The notes under the pieces are model-generated. The model ran no database searches. It worked only from the letters and a program-made list of their open reading frames with translations, and had not been told where the DNA came from. The position numbers were made by a program, and so were the translations under genes. DNA of 64,000 nucleotides from Lachnospiraceae bacterium (GTDB lineage Bacteria > Bacillota > Clostridia > Lachnospirales > Lachnospiraceae). Location: assembly GCA_030527645.1 (NCBI GenBank), contig JAUNAJ010000003.1, forward strand, positions 62,001 through 126,000, in the 5' to 3' direction. Shown here in pieces: positions 16,422-25,357 of the stretch (position 1 is the first letter of the stretch; each line of letters opens with the position of its first letter).

Positions 16422-17162
16422 TCAATCTGCAAAATGGATCAGCTTCAGCTCTCTCTGAGCGAAGGACTCCAGTGCAATAATAACGATTACAGTGAGGATA
16501 CCCTCAATAATTGCAAGCGGAATCTGTGTTGTTGCAAAGATTCCAAGGAATTTTGCAAGAGATGCTGCAAAACCGCCCTGTGCAGAAGGATATGCCATTG
16601 CCAGCTGTACACTTGTTACACAGTAGGTGAACAGATCACCGATAGCAGCTGCCAGGAAAATAGTCACCTTCTTATTTACACCTGCTTTTTTCAGTCCCTT
16701 ATAGATCAGCCAGGATACGATCGGTCCTGCAATCGCCATGGAGAAGGTATTTGCTCCCAGTGAGCTTAATCCGCCATGAGCCAGAAGGATTGCCTGGAAA
16801 AGCAGAACAATGATACCGAGAACAGATACTGCTGCAGGTCCGAACAGAATTGCACCAAGGCCGGTTCCTGTCATATGAGAGCAGCTTCCTGTTACTGACG
16901 GGATCTTCAGAGATGAGATCACAAAGATAAATGCACCTGCCATAGCGATCATGGTCATGCTCTTTCTTGACTCTTTGACCTGCTTATTCAGGGTTCTGAA
17001 GCCTAATACCAGGAAGGGAATGCACAGAACTCCCCAGGCTACACAGTAGGTCGGCGGAAGATAGCCCTCCATGATGTGCATGGCACTAGCATTTGCGGTT
17101 ACACCGAAAATACCAACCAGCAGTAACAGTGTACTGAATACTCTTCTTTCTTTTTTAGACAT
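16422..17162 (-). CDS. cbiM: Cobalt ECF transporter substrate-binding membrane protein CbiM
   Basis: A 246-residue integral membrane protein that binds and carries the metal. The start at 17162 follows AAAGGAG; an upstream in-frame start is less likely. An N-terminal signal peptide ends near ASAMHIMEGYLPP. Cleavage there exposes the metal-binding N-terminus Met-His-Ile-Met-Glu-Gly, a CbiM rather than NikM signature. About seven helices follow, with SCSHMTGTGLGA containing the second conserved His. Its partners CbiN, CbiO and CbiQ lie on both sides. Confidence 0.9.
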   Translation of the reverse strand: MSKKERRVFSTLLLLVGIFGVTANASAMHIMEGYLPPTYCVAWGVLCIPFLVLGFRTLNKQVKESRKSMTMIAMAGAFIFVISSLKIPSVTGSCSHMTGTGLGAILFGPAAVSVLGIIVLLFQAILLAHGGLSSLGANTFSMAIAGPIVSWLIYKGLKKAGVNKKVTIFLAAAIGDLFTYCVTSVQLAMAYPSAQGGFAASLAKFLGIFATTQIPLAIIEGILTVIVIIALESFAQRELKLIHFAD

Positions 17163-17246
17163 GTGTATTACTCCTTTCAAACTGTATGTCTTAAAATTTT
17201 ATATAATAAACGGTTCCTGCATGCTGCAGAACGTGTTTATTTCGCA

Positions 17247-18113
17247 TCATTCATTTCCTGCACGGTTTGCAGCTGCGATTTCTGCAAGCTCAGAGGGAAC
17301 TCTGGGGTATGAATGGTCATCAGGCAGCAAACCTGCCGAAACCAGTTCCTCATACACATCCAGCATCATGGGACGCTGAAGATTTGCTCTCTTTACTACA
17401 TCCTGATTCCGGAAGATCTCCAGCGGAGTACCGTCTGCAATGATCTCTCCGCCGCAGAATACCAGCACTCTCTCTGCCCATCGGTATGTAAAATCTACAT
17501 CATGCGTAGAAACCAGCAGTGTTTTTCCTTCGGCTGACAGTCTTGTGAGCACATCCTCAAGCATAGCCGCATTAACAGGATCCAGCGCTGCTGTAGGCTC
17601 ATCAAAGATAATTGCTCTGGGCTCCATTGCAATAATATCAGCAATCGCTACCCTTTTCTTTTCTCCACCGCTGAGATAGTGGGGAGGTCTGTCTCCGTAT
17701 TCGGAGATATTCATATATTCCATGGCCGTTTCCACTCTCTGCTTCACTGTTTCCTTTGGAAGCTTCAGATTCATGGGGCCAAAGGAAACCTCCGCCTTCA
17801 CAGTGGATGCAACGATCTGATTGTCCGCATCCTGGAATACGATTCCGATGTTTTTTCTCAGCTGCTTCAGTGTTTTTTTGGTTACCGGAACGCCTTCAAA
17901 GAGGATTTCCCCCTCTTCGGGAGTAAGAACACCGTTGATATTCAGGAAAAAGGTGGATTTTCCCGCCCCATTTGATCCAACGATCGCAATTCTTTCCCCT
18001 GAATAGATATCCACGTTAATTCCGTTCAGGGCTGTTTTCTTTTCATCGTAGGCATAATGCAGATTTTTCACCTGCAGGACAGCCTGCCGCTCTGTGGTCT
18101 GTGTATTTGTCAT
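17247..18113 (-). CDS. cbiO: Cobalt ECF transporter ATPase CbiO
   Basis: A 288-residue ABC ATPase. Walker A is GSNGAGKST, the Q-loop lies in GIVFQDADNQIV (the ECF-type QxxDNQ), the signature is YLSGGEKKRVAIA, Walker B is AIIFDEPTAALDP and the H-loop is VSTHDVDFTY. It powers the CbiMNQ complex from the cytoplasm. A C-terminal extension of about 60 residues beyond the ATPase core is usual for CbiO. It lies 19 bases downstream of cbiQ. Confidence 0.92.
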   Translation of the reverse strand: MTNTQTTERQAVLQVKNLHYAYDEKKTALNGINVDIYSGERIAIVGSNGAGKSTFFLNINGVLTPEEGEILFEGVPVTKKTLKQLRKNIGIVFQDADNQIVASTVKAEVSFGPMNLKLPKETVKQRVETAMEYMNISEYGDRPPHYLSGGEKKRVAIADIIAMEPRAIIFDEPTAALDPVNAAMLEDVLTRLSAEGKTLLVSTHDVDFTYRWAERVLVFCGGEIIADGTPLEIFRNQDVVKRANLQRPMMLDVYEELVSAGLLPDDHSYPRVPSELAEIAAANRAGNE

Positions 18114-18132
18114 ATAGTATCCTTTCCAATTA

Positions 18133-19026
18133 TCAGAATTTCACCCGAACCAGAATGGTAACCGCAAGCAGCAGTGTAAAATAAACAGCTGCGGCTATCA
18201 CCAGCTTTCTCGAAACTTTGGTTTCCTCCTCCAGGAAGAGAAATTCTCCGTCATAGCATCTGGCCTCCATTGCATCGTAGAAGGCATTGGCCTTTTTCAG
18301 CGATACAATGAAAAGATTGCTGGCGATCTGCCCGAAGGTATAGAGAGAGGTTTTGAAATCACAGAAGCCCATCCGGGATTCTGCAGAGATCCTCATGTTT
18401 CTCTGGACGTTCATCAATATGAAGATGAACCGGTAGATCATATGCATCAGCTCCACGAGCATCGTCGGGCAGTGCATTCTTTTAATAACAGAAAAAAGTT
18501 CGAAGGAAGGAGTCGACAGTGTCATGATAAACATGGCGCTGACCGCACCGAACACCTTGATCATCAGTGCCAGCATCTTCATCAGACTTTCCTTTGTCAC
18601 AAACATGTATCCGAAGTGAAGAAACAGGTTCCAGTCACCAAGTGGTTCCCGGGCAAATTCGATCCCTACCGCAAGACTTCCGACAATGATAAATGCCAGC
18701 GGGATCGTCAGCACGCTGATATACTGATGCGGATGCAGTTTTCCAAATCCGACTGTTAAAATTGCAGCTGTGACAGCTGCAATGACTGACACCACCGGAT
18801 GATTGCCGATCAGTGTAAAAAGCAGCAGGAGCACGGAAAAACCCACCTTGAATCGGGGATCCCAATGTCTGATGCCGGAATAAACCGCATAATAATCGAT
18901 AGAAGAATTTCCCGTATCATGACTGTGTCCTATTCTGTGATGATGATGTGTATGATCCTGGCTGTGATGATGGTTATGATCATGGCTGTGCGTATGCTCA
19001 TGACCGCTATGCTGTATTCCGCTCAC
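18133..19026 (-). CDS. cbiQ: Cobalt ECF transporter transmembrane protein CbiQ with His-rich N-terminus
   Basis: A 297-residue energy-coupling membrane protein. The T-component core has several helices (VGFSVLLLLFTLIG, VIAAVTAAILTVGF, LTIPLAFIIVGSLAV) and the coupling-helix segments SRMGFCDF and AMEARCYDG, which dock on CbiO. Unusually, residues 1-36 contain 16 histidines, in HEHTHSHDHNHHH and HTHHHHRIGHSHD, a likely cytoplasmic metal-binding tail. It is the first gene of the operon. I see no cobalamin riboswitch in the short upstream region. Confidence 0.9.
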   Translation of the reverse strand: MSGIQHSGHEHTHSHDHNHHHSQDHTHHHHRIGHSHDTGNSSIDYYAVYSGIRHWDPRFKVGFSVLLLLFTLIGNHPVVSVIAAVTAAILTVGFGKLHPHQYISVLTIPLAFIIVGSLAVGIEFAREPLGDWNLFLHFGYMFVTKESLMKMLALMIKVFGAVSAMFIMTLSTPSFELFSVIKRMHCPTMLVELMHMIYRFIFILMNVQRNMRISAESRMGFCDFKTSLYTFGQIASNLFIVSLKKANAFYDAMEARCYDGEFLFLEEETKVSRKLVIAAAVYFTLLLAVTILVRVKF

Positions 19027-19114
19027 AAACCGCTCCTTTCTGTGTCGTTTCTTATGTTTTGTTGTCTGTCGTTCCTGACATGGTTATCATACGATCTCCT
19101 GATAAAATGCAAAT

Positions 19115-19148
19115 AAAAAGAACCTTAATATTTATTAAGGTTCTTTTT
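19115..19148 (-). terminator. Terminator of the histidine kinase gene
   Basis: The arms AAAAAGAACCTTAATA and TTAAGGTTCTTTTT form an AT-rich stem ending in T residues on either strand. It separates the kinase gene from cbiQ. Confidence 0.8.
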
Positions 19149-19187
19149 GGACTTCAGCAATTCGTGCGACAGTCCCTTTATAGAGTT

Positions 19188-20909
19188 TTATTTAGGTACA
19201 GCCGGAAATTTCACAATGAATTCCGTTCCGACTCCGACAGCAGACTGCAGCCGGATCGTTCCCTTGTGCTCCTCCACCACCTGCTGTACGATTGCGAGGC
19301 CAAGACCCGTTCCCTTTTCAAAGGATTTTGTTGTAAAGAATGGCTGGAAGATTTTATCCTGAATCTCCTTCGGAATTCCCGGACCATCATCCTTTACCCG
19401 GATTACAACTGTATCTCCTTCTATTGCAGAGATCACTCTGACGGTTCCTCCCTCCTCCTCCAGCGCATGGAAGGCATTAATGAGAAGGTTGATCACAAGC
19501 TGAGAGAACTGGATCTCGTTGCCGTAAAGAACTGCATCCTTGCAGTACAACTCCTGTACCAGACGAACATTTTTCGGCTTCGATGCTGCGGCAAGGACAA
19601 CAGCATTTCTGATCATCCGGTCTGGATCTACCTCCTTCATGGTAGAATCCGAATTCTTCCGCGACAGATCTGAAAGTCTGGAAATCAGCTCCTTAGATTT
19701 TCTGGCAGCATTGTACACCTCCAGCAGATTGTCATAGGACTCTGTATCCTCAGGAGGAAGTTTTTCCATAACCAGCACGCTGTATCCCATGATCGGTGTC
19801 AGAAGATTGTTGAAGTCATGGGCAATTCCGGATGTGAGCTGTCCAATGGTTTCCAGACGCTGGTGGTGTGCCAGCTCCAGTGTCTCCCTGTTTAATGCCT
19901 CCATAGCATCCTTTTTTTCAGTAAGCAGGCGAATCTCCTTCAAATTCTTTTTTTCCTGAGTATTCATGCGGAAAAGAAGCAGAAGAAGAATGGCAATACC
20001 GGAAAAAAACAGGGCTGTGAAGGATATCATCTGAATATACATCCGCTGAACGGCCGACATCTCCTTCTTTGTGTCCACCAGCACACCAATGTCAAAGATC
20101 TGATTCGCATTCCGGGACGCCGGATACAGGGATACTCTGATATTTGAGGATTCCATGCTGTTTTCCTGCTCTTCCTCGGTATAATCAATGGTTCTTTTTT
20201 CATCGTATTTCTCAGAACGGATCAGCATCTGGATCAGGGGATTATCCAGATCTCCTTCTTCGTACAAAAGATCGCTGCGGAATTTCTGACCGCTTTGAAG
20301 AAACAGGGTATGATCCTGATCCAGCAGCAGAAGTTCTCCTGCCGAAAGAGAACCGGAGTTCCTCTGGACAGTTTCATAGAAGGACTGGATCTTCATGAGT
20401 GTTCCGTAGCAGAGGTCATCTCTTCGCATGAAAAAGCCGAGATAGATCCTGCTGCTGTAATCTGCGACGATTGAAATAGTTACATTTTCGCCGATAGAAT
20501 CGGGTCTCGGGAGAAAGTATTCATTTTTTCTGTCAGTGGAACAGAGCTGACGTTCTTCGGAATACACCAGCAGCGTCTGTATCGAATCTCTTTCATTCAA
20601 AAGACTCTTTTCCAGGCAGTTGAACAGATCCGTAGCATCTGAGGTTTCCAGATACTGCTGCTCTGCTTCTCTGAATTCTGCTGTACTGATGATATAGGAA
20701 AACTCCTGCTCTGTATCCTCGTAGACAGAACAAAGGGTCTGATCTACCGCTTCCGCAATACTCTCAAGAGCAGCATTTCTTGATTCACTTATAAAAGAAC
20801 GATATTCCGTGACCGTTCGAAACAGAAAAACAACACCTGCTGCGATCATACATACTGCCAGCAGAATGAAGAATCCGACTGTCACGGTTCCTGCGCGTTT
20901 CTTTTCCAT
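19188..20909 (-). CDS. Membrane sensor histidine kinase
   Basis: A 573-residue kinase. The start at 20909 (MEKKRAG) has AAGGAGGG just upstream. It has membrane helix 1 near residues 8-30, an extracytoplasmic sensor region of about 260 residues without a recognised domain, helix 2 (FTALFFSGIAILLLLLF) and a short coiled linker. The HisKA segment is SGIAHDFNNLLTPIMG, with the phosphorylated His near residue 365. The ATPase domain has LLINAFHALEEEGG (N box), VKDDGPGIP and GTGLGLAIVQQ. The DFNN motif groups it with NtrB/hybrid-type HisKA kinases. It is divergent from the response regulator at 21186, its probable partner. Confidence 0.9.
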   Translation of the reverse strand: MEKKRAGTVTVGFFILLAVCMIAAGVVFLFRTVTEYRSFISESRNAALESIAEAVDQTLCSVYEDTEQEFSYIISTAEFREAEQQYLETSDATDLFNCLEKSLLNERDSIQTLLVYSEERQLCSTDRKNEYFLPRPDSIGENVTISIVADYSSRIYLGFFMRRDDLCYGTLMKIQSFYETVQRNSGSLSAGELLLLDQDHTLFLQSGQKFRSDLLYEEGDLDNPLIQMLIRSEKYDEKRTIDYTEEEQENSMESSNIRVSLYPASRNANQIFDIGVLVDTKKEMSAVQRMYIQMISFTALFFSGIAILLLLLFRMNTQEKKNLKEIRLLTEKKDAMEALNRETLELAHHQRLETIGQLTSGIAHDFNNLLTPIMGYSVLVMEKLPPEDTESYDNLLEVYNAARKSKELISRLSDLSRKNSDSTMKEVDPDRMIRNAVVLAAASKPKNVRLVQELYCKDAVLYGNEIQFSQLVINLLINAFHALEEEGGTVRVISAIEGDTVVIRVKDDGPGIPKEIQDKIFQPFFTTKSFEKGTGLGLAIVQQVVEEHKGTIRLQSAVGVGTEFIVKFPAVPK

Positions 20910-20977
20910 AATTCCCTCCTTTACTTCCAATCCATAATATCCTATAATCAAACCTGATACCAGTGTAAAATTTGACG

Positions 20978-21024
20978 TAACTATTCAGAAGGTTCTATAC
21001 GCATTCATCGAGCTCACACGTCGT
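20978..21024. repeat. Dispersed repeat B, copy 1 (one arm)
   Basis: It begins TAACTATTCAGAAGGTTCT and continues through ATTCATCGAGCTC. The reverse complement of 54601-54684 matches it closely. It lies in the divergent region between kinase and regulator. Confidence 0.65.
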
Positions 21025-21185
21025 GCTCTATTGCTGCTGCACAGCTGCTCGATACATATCGTTTAGAACGTCTACGCTCACTTCGGTCGGCGCTTTGTTT
21101 GATGTCCACTGGACGTCAGCGCCCTATGAGGCTGAAATTCATGCGGTTTCTGACTGAAAAAGAAAGGATACTGCAGGGGGATAAG

Positions 21186-21878
21186 ATGACAGAGAACGAA
21201 CAGATTGTATTGATCGCAGACGATGAGGAAGCCATTTCCTCTATGCTGTATAAAGTGATCCGGAGTAACGGGCTGCAGGCAGAAACCGCCTCCAGCGGCG
21301 AGGAAGCACTGGAAAAGCTGCAGAAAAAGCAGTATTCCCTCCTTCTGCTTGACATCAACATGACCGGCATTGACGGTTTCGAGGTGATCCAGCGGATCCG
21401 CAGCAGAAACAACCCTATTCCGATCATCATTATCAGCGGACGGCAGGAGGATTACGATACTCTGTACGGATTGGATATCGGAGCTGACGATTATATTACG
21501 AAGCCCTTTAATCCGGTTATTGTGGGTGCAAAGGCAAAGGCTCTGCTTCGCAGAAATAATCAGCAGGGAATTGCTAAGTCTGATTATATTGAAGCCGGCC
21601 CCTTCCGCTATAATACTTCAACTCTTCGTTTCTTTAAGAATGAGGAGGAGATTATTCTGTCTGCAAGGGAGAATGCCCTTATGAAGCTGTTTCTGGATAA
21701 TGTAAACAGGATCTTCCCGAAGGATCTTCTGTACGATATGGTCTGGGGCGATACGATCGTAGATGACAACACGGTGATGGTATATATCAACAAGCTGCGT
21801 CAGAAGATCGAGGATGTGCCGTCCTCACCGGTGTACATTCAGACGGTACGGGGACTGGGATACCGGTTTGTGATCTGA
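21186..21878 (+). CDS. OmpR/PhoB-family response regulator
   Basis: A 230-residue two-domain regulator. The start at 21186 follows AGGGGG; the longer frame runs into non-coding repeat-like DNA. The receiver has the acidic pair in IADDEEA, the phospho-acceptor Asp in LLLDINMTGIDGF, IIIISGR and the Lys in DDYITKPFNP. The winged-helix output domain has LSARENALMKLFLDN, VWGDTIVDDNTVMVYINKLR and TVRGLGYRF. The Asp replacement context is normal, so it is probably phosphorylated by the divergent kinase. The target genes are not identifiable. Confidence 0.93.
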   Translation: MTENEQIVLIADDEEAISSMLYKVIRSNGLQAETASSGEEALEKLQKKQYSLLLLDINMTGIDGFEVIQRIRSRNNPIPIIIISGRQEDYDTLYGLDIGADDYITKPFNPVIVGAKAKALLRRNNQQGIAKSDYIEAGPFRYNTSTLRFFKNEEEIILSARENALMKLFLDNVNRIFPKDLLYDMVWGDTIVDDNTVMVYINKLRQKIEDVPSSPVYIQTVRGLGYRFVI

Positions 21879-21912
21879 TGAAGCGCTGCTTTAAAATGGT
21901 TCGATTTTGAAA

Positions 21913-21966
21913 CGAGGGGACGATGCTGCTGTACTACTGAATGTGGTACGGCAGTATCATCCCCTC
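21913..21966. terminator. Bidirectional terminator
   Basis: A long stem with GAGGGGA and TCCCCTC ends and extended pairing through GCTGCTGTAC/GTACGGCAG. It lies between the convergent response regulator and the ABC operon. Confidence 0.75.
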
Positions 21967-21972
21967 GATCCA

Positions 21973-22599
21973 TTATTCTGACGGTTCGATATGATTGACG
22001 GTTCGCAGATCTACGATTCGGGTACAGACCTTTTCAGCAAGTGCCATGTTATGAGTAATCACGATCATACCCATGTTTCTCTCCTGCGCAATCCCTGTCA
22101 GGGTCTGCCAGATCTGTGCCTGTGTGATCACATCAAGCATGGTGGTTATCTCATCGCAGATCAAAAATTTTGTTTCCGGTGACAGCACTCTTGCAATGCA
22201 GAAGCGCTGCAGTTCACCTCCGGACAGCTCTGCAGGCCATCTGGTGAACCAGGCAGTCTCAATTCCGATCCTATCGAGAAGCTCCTGAGGAGGCTCCCAG
22301 CATTCCGTCAGGGTTTTCTTCATCTTCCACCGGGGATTTACAGAAAGCTCAGGGTGCTGATAGATCATCTGCACCGGACAGAAGCCCTTCATCGGAAGCG
22401 GCGCCTCATCCAGAAGCACTCTTCCTTCAGAAGGATTTTCATAGCCTGCAAGAATCTTGGACAATGTACTTTTACCATAACCGGAAGGTCCGACAATTCC
22501 TACCCTCTCTCCCTCGTGAAATTCCAGACTTACATCCTTTAATATCCACTGATCCGCCTGATTATAGCGGAAGGATACATGATCAGCCTTAAGTTGCAT
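21973..22599 (-). CDS. Peptide/nickel-type ABC transporter ATPase (OppF/NikE-like)
   Basis: A 208-residue ATPase with Walker A GPSGYGKST (Tyr replacing the more usual Ser or Ala), Q-loop MIYQHPELSVNPRW, signature ELSGGELQRFCIA, Walker B FLICDEITTMLD and H-loop VITHNMALA. It is short: the C-terminal oligopeptide-binding extension of OppF is absent, which is more like NikE. It overlaps the upstream ATPase by 11 bases and ends the five-gene operon. Confidence 0.88.
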   Translation of the reverse strand: MQLKADHVSFRYNQADQWILKDVSLEFHEGERVGIVGPSGYGKSTLSKILAGYENPSEGRVLLDEAPLPMKGFCPVQMIYQHPELSVNPRWKMKKTLTECWEPPQELLDRIGIETAWFTRWPAELSGGELQRFCIARVLSPETKFLICDEITTMLDVITQAQIWQTLTGIAQERNMGMIVITHNMALAEKVCTRIVDLRTVNHIEPSE

Positions 22600-23500
22600 G
22601 TATACACCTCACCTTTCCGCCGCGCACTTCACGTTCCTTCTGATCACCGGCACAGCTGTCATCCCGAAGATGACACCGGTCTGCAAACAGACAGCCGGAG
22701 GGCAGGTTTCCTGCATAGGGCTGAGTTCCGCTGATGGGCCTGAAATCATTCTGTGGAAGTGCATCGATAAACGCTTTGCTGTAGGGATGACGAAGTGCAT
22801 CCTTTCCAGCCAGAAAATCCTGCGTCGGTGCAGTCTCCACGATTGTTCCTGCATAAAATACAGATACACGATCTGCAACATTCAGAGCCAGATCGATATC
22901 ATGGGTGATGAGCAGAACTGCTGCTCCATGGTCTGCCATACGCCTGAACTCCTTCAGTGTTTCCATTGCCATGGCAGTATCGAGACCCGGGGTTGGCTCA
23001 TCAGCAATGATCAGATCCGGATCACCCATCATAGCACCACTGATCAGTATTCTTCTTGCCATACCTCCCGACAGCTGGAAGGGATATTTGTTTTCAGTAT
23101 TTTGCGGGAGGTGATACTGCTGAAACAGCTCTCTCTGCCGCTGCCGGGTTCCGAACACACCGATTACCTGTTTTCCTACCTTCATTACGGGATCCAGATA
23201 ATCAACTGACTGGGGAATAAAGGCTATTTCTCTTCCCAGTATACCATTCAGTCTTTTTTCAGTCAGCAGTTCGTCCTTATATGAGATTGTTCCGGACGTG
23301 GATGCATTTTTAGGGAGCAGATTCAATACTGCATGGGCAAGAATGCTTTTTCCGGATCCGCTGGAGCCTACCACAGCAACAATCTCGCCTCTGTCCACTG
23401 ACAGAGACAGTTTATGGATCACCTCCAGATTCCCCTTCTGAAAGCCATTCTTCTGATACATGCTAAAGGAGACAACAAGATCATTAATATCTAAAATCAC
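22589..23500 (-). CDS. Peptide/nickel-type ABC transporter ATPase (OppD/NikD-like)
   Basis: A 303-residue ATPase starting at a GTG (AAAGGAGAGG upstream). Walker A is GSSGSGKSI, the Q-loop is FIPQSVDYLDPVMKVG, the signature is LSGGMARRILISG, Walker B is LIIADEPTPGLD and the H-loop is LITHDIDLA. The C-terminal OppD-type extension is present, with PSGCLFADRC HLRDDSC carrying the Cys pattern found in this family (C-x5-C-x6-C). It pairs with the 208-residue ATPase to drive the two permeases. Confidence 0.9.
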   Translation of the reverse strand: MILDINDLVVSFSMYQKNGFQKGNLEVIHKLSLSVDRGEIVAVVGSSGSGKSILAHAVLNLLPKNASTSGTISYKDELLTEKRLNGILGREIAFIPQSVDYLDPVMKVGKQVIGVFGTRQRQRELFQQYHLPQNTENKYPFQLSGGMARRILISGAMMGDPDLIIADEPTPGLDTAMAMETLKEFRRMADHGAAVLLITHDIDLALNVADRVSVFYAGTIVETAPTQDFLAGKDALRHPYSKAFIDALPQNDFRPISGTQPYAGNLPSGCLFADRCHLRDDSCAGDQKEREVRGGKVRCIHAT

Positions 23501-23517
23501 AGCTATCCTCTCCTTTC

Positions 23518-24357
23518 CTACTCATTTCCGCTTCCCGGATTCCACAGCTTCTTCAGATTATCCCCGATTACATCGAACAGGATTACTACGATCAGCAGCA
23601 TGATTCCGGGGAATACGGCCATCCACCATTTACCGGTGGTGATGTAGTTCATTGATTCTGACAGGATCACACCGATCGCAGGTGTTTCCTTTGACAGACC
23701 GAAGCCTAGGAAGGTTACCGACGCCTCATGCATGATGGCATGCGGAAACAGAAGGATCAGTCCGATCAGGTAGGACGGCAGGATATGGGGAATCATATGA
23801 TGAAAGGCAATCCAGCTTTTTGAATGTCCCATCTTGGCAGATGCACTGACATACTGAGACTGACGAAGGCTCAGCACCTCTTCCCGGACGATTCGAGTCA
23901 GGGAAGGCCAGTGAGTCAGTGAAACTGCCGTCATTACTCCGAAGGCTCCCTTTCCCATCAGACAGGAGATCAGAATCAGCAGAACCAGATGAGGAAGGCC
24001 CATACAGAGATCTACCGCCAGCTTTACAAAACGATCCAGCCAGCCTCCGAACACCGCTGAAAGTACACCGAATACCAGTGCCACAACAGAACTGATGGCA
24101 GAGGCGATCAGACCGATCACCAGGCTGTTGGATAAGCCCTTTACGCAGCGGTAAAACATATCTCTTCCCATCGCATCCGTTCCGAACAGATGAGAGGCGG
24201 ATGGGGAAAGCAGCTTATTTTCATAATGCACACCGTAAAGGGACGGATCCATAAAGAGTCCCCAGAAGAGAGCGGTCAACAGATAGGCTGCGGAAATCAC
24301 GACCAAAAGAACAATCAGCTTCTTTCGATTCCAGAATTGCTTTTTCGTCTGATTCAT
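23518..24357 (-). CDS. Peptide/nickel-type ABC transporter permease (OppC/NikC-like)
   Basis: A 279-residue integral membrane protein. N-terminal membrane anchor KKLIVLLVVISAAYLLTALFWG is followed by HLFGTDAMGRDMFYR, a hallmark of the DppC/NikC family, and about five more helices. The EAA coupling loop is VSASAKMGHSKSWIAFHHMIPHILP. GAGGGGGAG precedes the ATG, and the gene overlaps the preceding permease by four bases (ATGA). Confidence 0.92.
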   Translation of the reverse strand: MNQTKKQFWNRKKLIVLLVVISAAYLLTALFWGLFMDPSLYGVHYENKLLSPSASHLFGTDAMGRDMFYRCVKGLSNSLVIGLIASAISSVVALVFGVLSAVFGGWLDRFVKLAVDLCMGLPHLVLLILISCLMGKGAFGVMTAVSLTHWPSLTRIVREEVLSLRQSQYVSASAKMGHSKSWIAFHHMIPHILPSYLIGLILLFPHAIMHEASVTFLGFGLSKETPAIGVILSESMNYITTGKWWMAVFPGIMLLIVVILFDVIGDNLKKLWNPGSGNE

Positions 24358-25328
24358 TTTCTCTCCCCCTCTCTGATACGGGGATCGAGAACACCGTAAA
24401 GAATATTGGCGATCAGATTGCCGGTAAAGACAAAGACTGCACTGATCATCGCGATAGCAATCAGCAGAGGAGCATCTCCGCTGAGTGCAGCTGCTGTTGT
24501 TGCTGTTCCTATGCCGGGATAGGCAAACACGTTCTCTGCCAGTGCCATTCCTCCAAACAGCTCACTGAAGGATGCAAACTGAACAGTGACAGCCGGAAGC
24601 ATGACATTCCTGAGAATATGCAGCCGCATGATCTGCCGGGGATTCTCCCCTCTTGTTCTTGCATACAGAATAAAATCGCTGTTCAGGATCTCTACCACTC
24701 TCTGTCTTGTGTAGAGAACCGGCTCACTGATACTGGCAACAGATAAAGTAATAACCGGAAGCACCAGATGATAAATCCGATCTGCAATGGTTACTTCGGA
24801 AGCAAGCTTTCCCATTGGAACTGCCATTCCGATGGGAAACCAGCTCAGCTTTACCGCAAAGATCACCAGAAATAGAATGCCCAGCCAGAAGGTGGGAGCA
24901 GATTTCAAAGCAAGACAGAACAGCTTCAGAATCCGATCGAATACGCTGCCCTGATGCAAGCCTGCAAGCACTCCTAAAAAGAAGCCCAGTACGCCGGAAA
25001 TTGCCCAGGCCAGCATCATCAGTACAATAGAATTGGCAAAGCGCTCTTTAATTACTGTAGTTACAGCTTTTTTGTAGGTGATGGAGGTTCCCAGATCCCC
25101 ATGCAGAAGGTTTTTTACCCATGCTCCATACCGTTCTGTAACAGTACCGTTCAATCCCCAGTGCTCTGCAATCTCTTCCTTTGCCTCCGCAGATAGCGTA
25201 GAGTTTGTTCCGATGTAAGAGGTAAGAGGATCGATCGGAGATTTTGCAATTAACAAAAAAGCAAAAAAGCTTACAAGGAACAATAGAAGAACCATTCGGA
25301 GGCTCTCCAGTAAGATGTTTTTCTTCAA
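24354..25328 (-). CDS. Peptide/nickel-type ABC transporter permease (OppB/NikB-like)
   Basis: A 324-residue membrane protein with six predicted helices, the family segment HGDLGTSITYKKAV and EAA loop YARTRGENPRQIMRLHILRNVMLP. The start is uncertain. An upstream TTG at 25373 would overlap the binding-protein gene, whereas the TTG at 25328 has AGGGAG at good spacing and leaves a 29-base gap. No ATG is available nearby. The substrate follows from the binding protein. Confidence 0.85.
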   Translation of the reverse strand: MKKNILLESLRMVLLLFLVSFFAFLLIAKSPIDPLTSYIGTNSTLSAEAKEEIAEHWGLNGTVTERYGAWVKNLLHGDLGTSITYKKAVTTVIKERFANSIVLMMLAWAISGVLGFFLGVLAGLHQGSVFDRILKLFCLALKSAPTFWLGILFLVIFAVKLSWFPIGMAVPMGKLASEVTIADRIYHLVLPVITLSVASISEPVLYTRQRVVEILNSDFILYARTRGENPRQIMRLHILRNVMLPAVTVQFASFSELFGGMALAENVFAYPGIGTATTAAALSGDAPLLIAIAMISAVFVFTGNLIANILYGVLDPRIREGERK

Positions 25329-25357
25329 TTTCACTCTCCCTGATGCAGCTGCATGTG

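Noticed and set aside
18950-19187. Cobalamin riboswitch upstream of cbiQ
   Set aside because: The 161-base space before the kinase gene is too short and holds a terminator stem; no B12-box pattern was seen.
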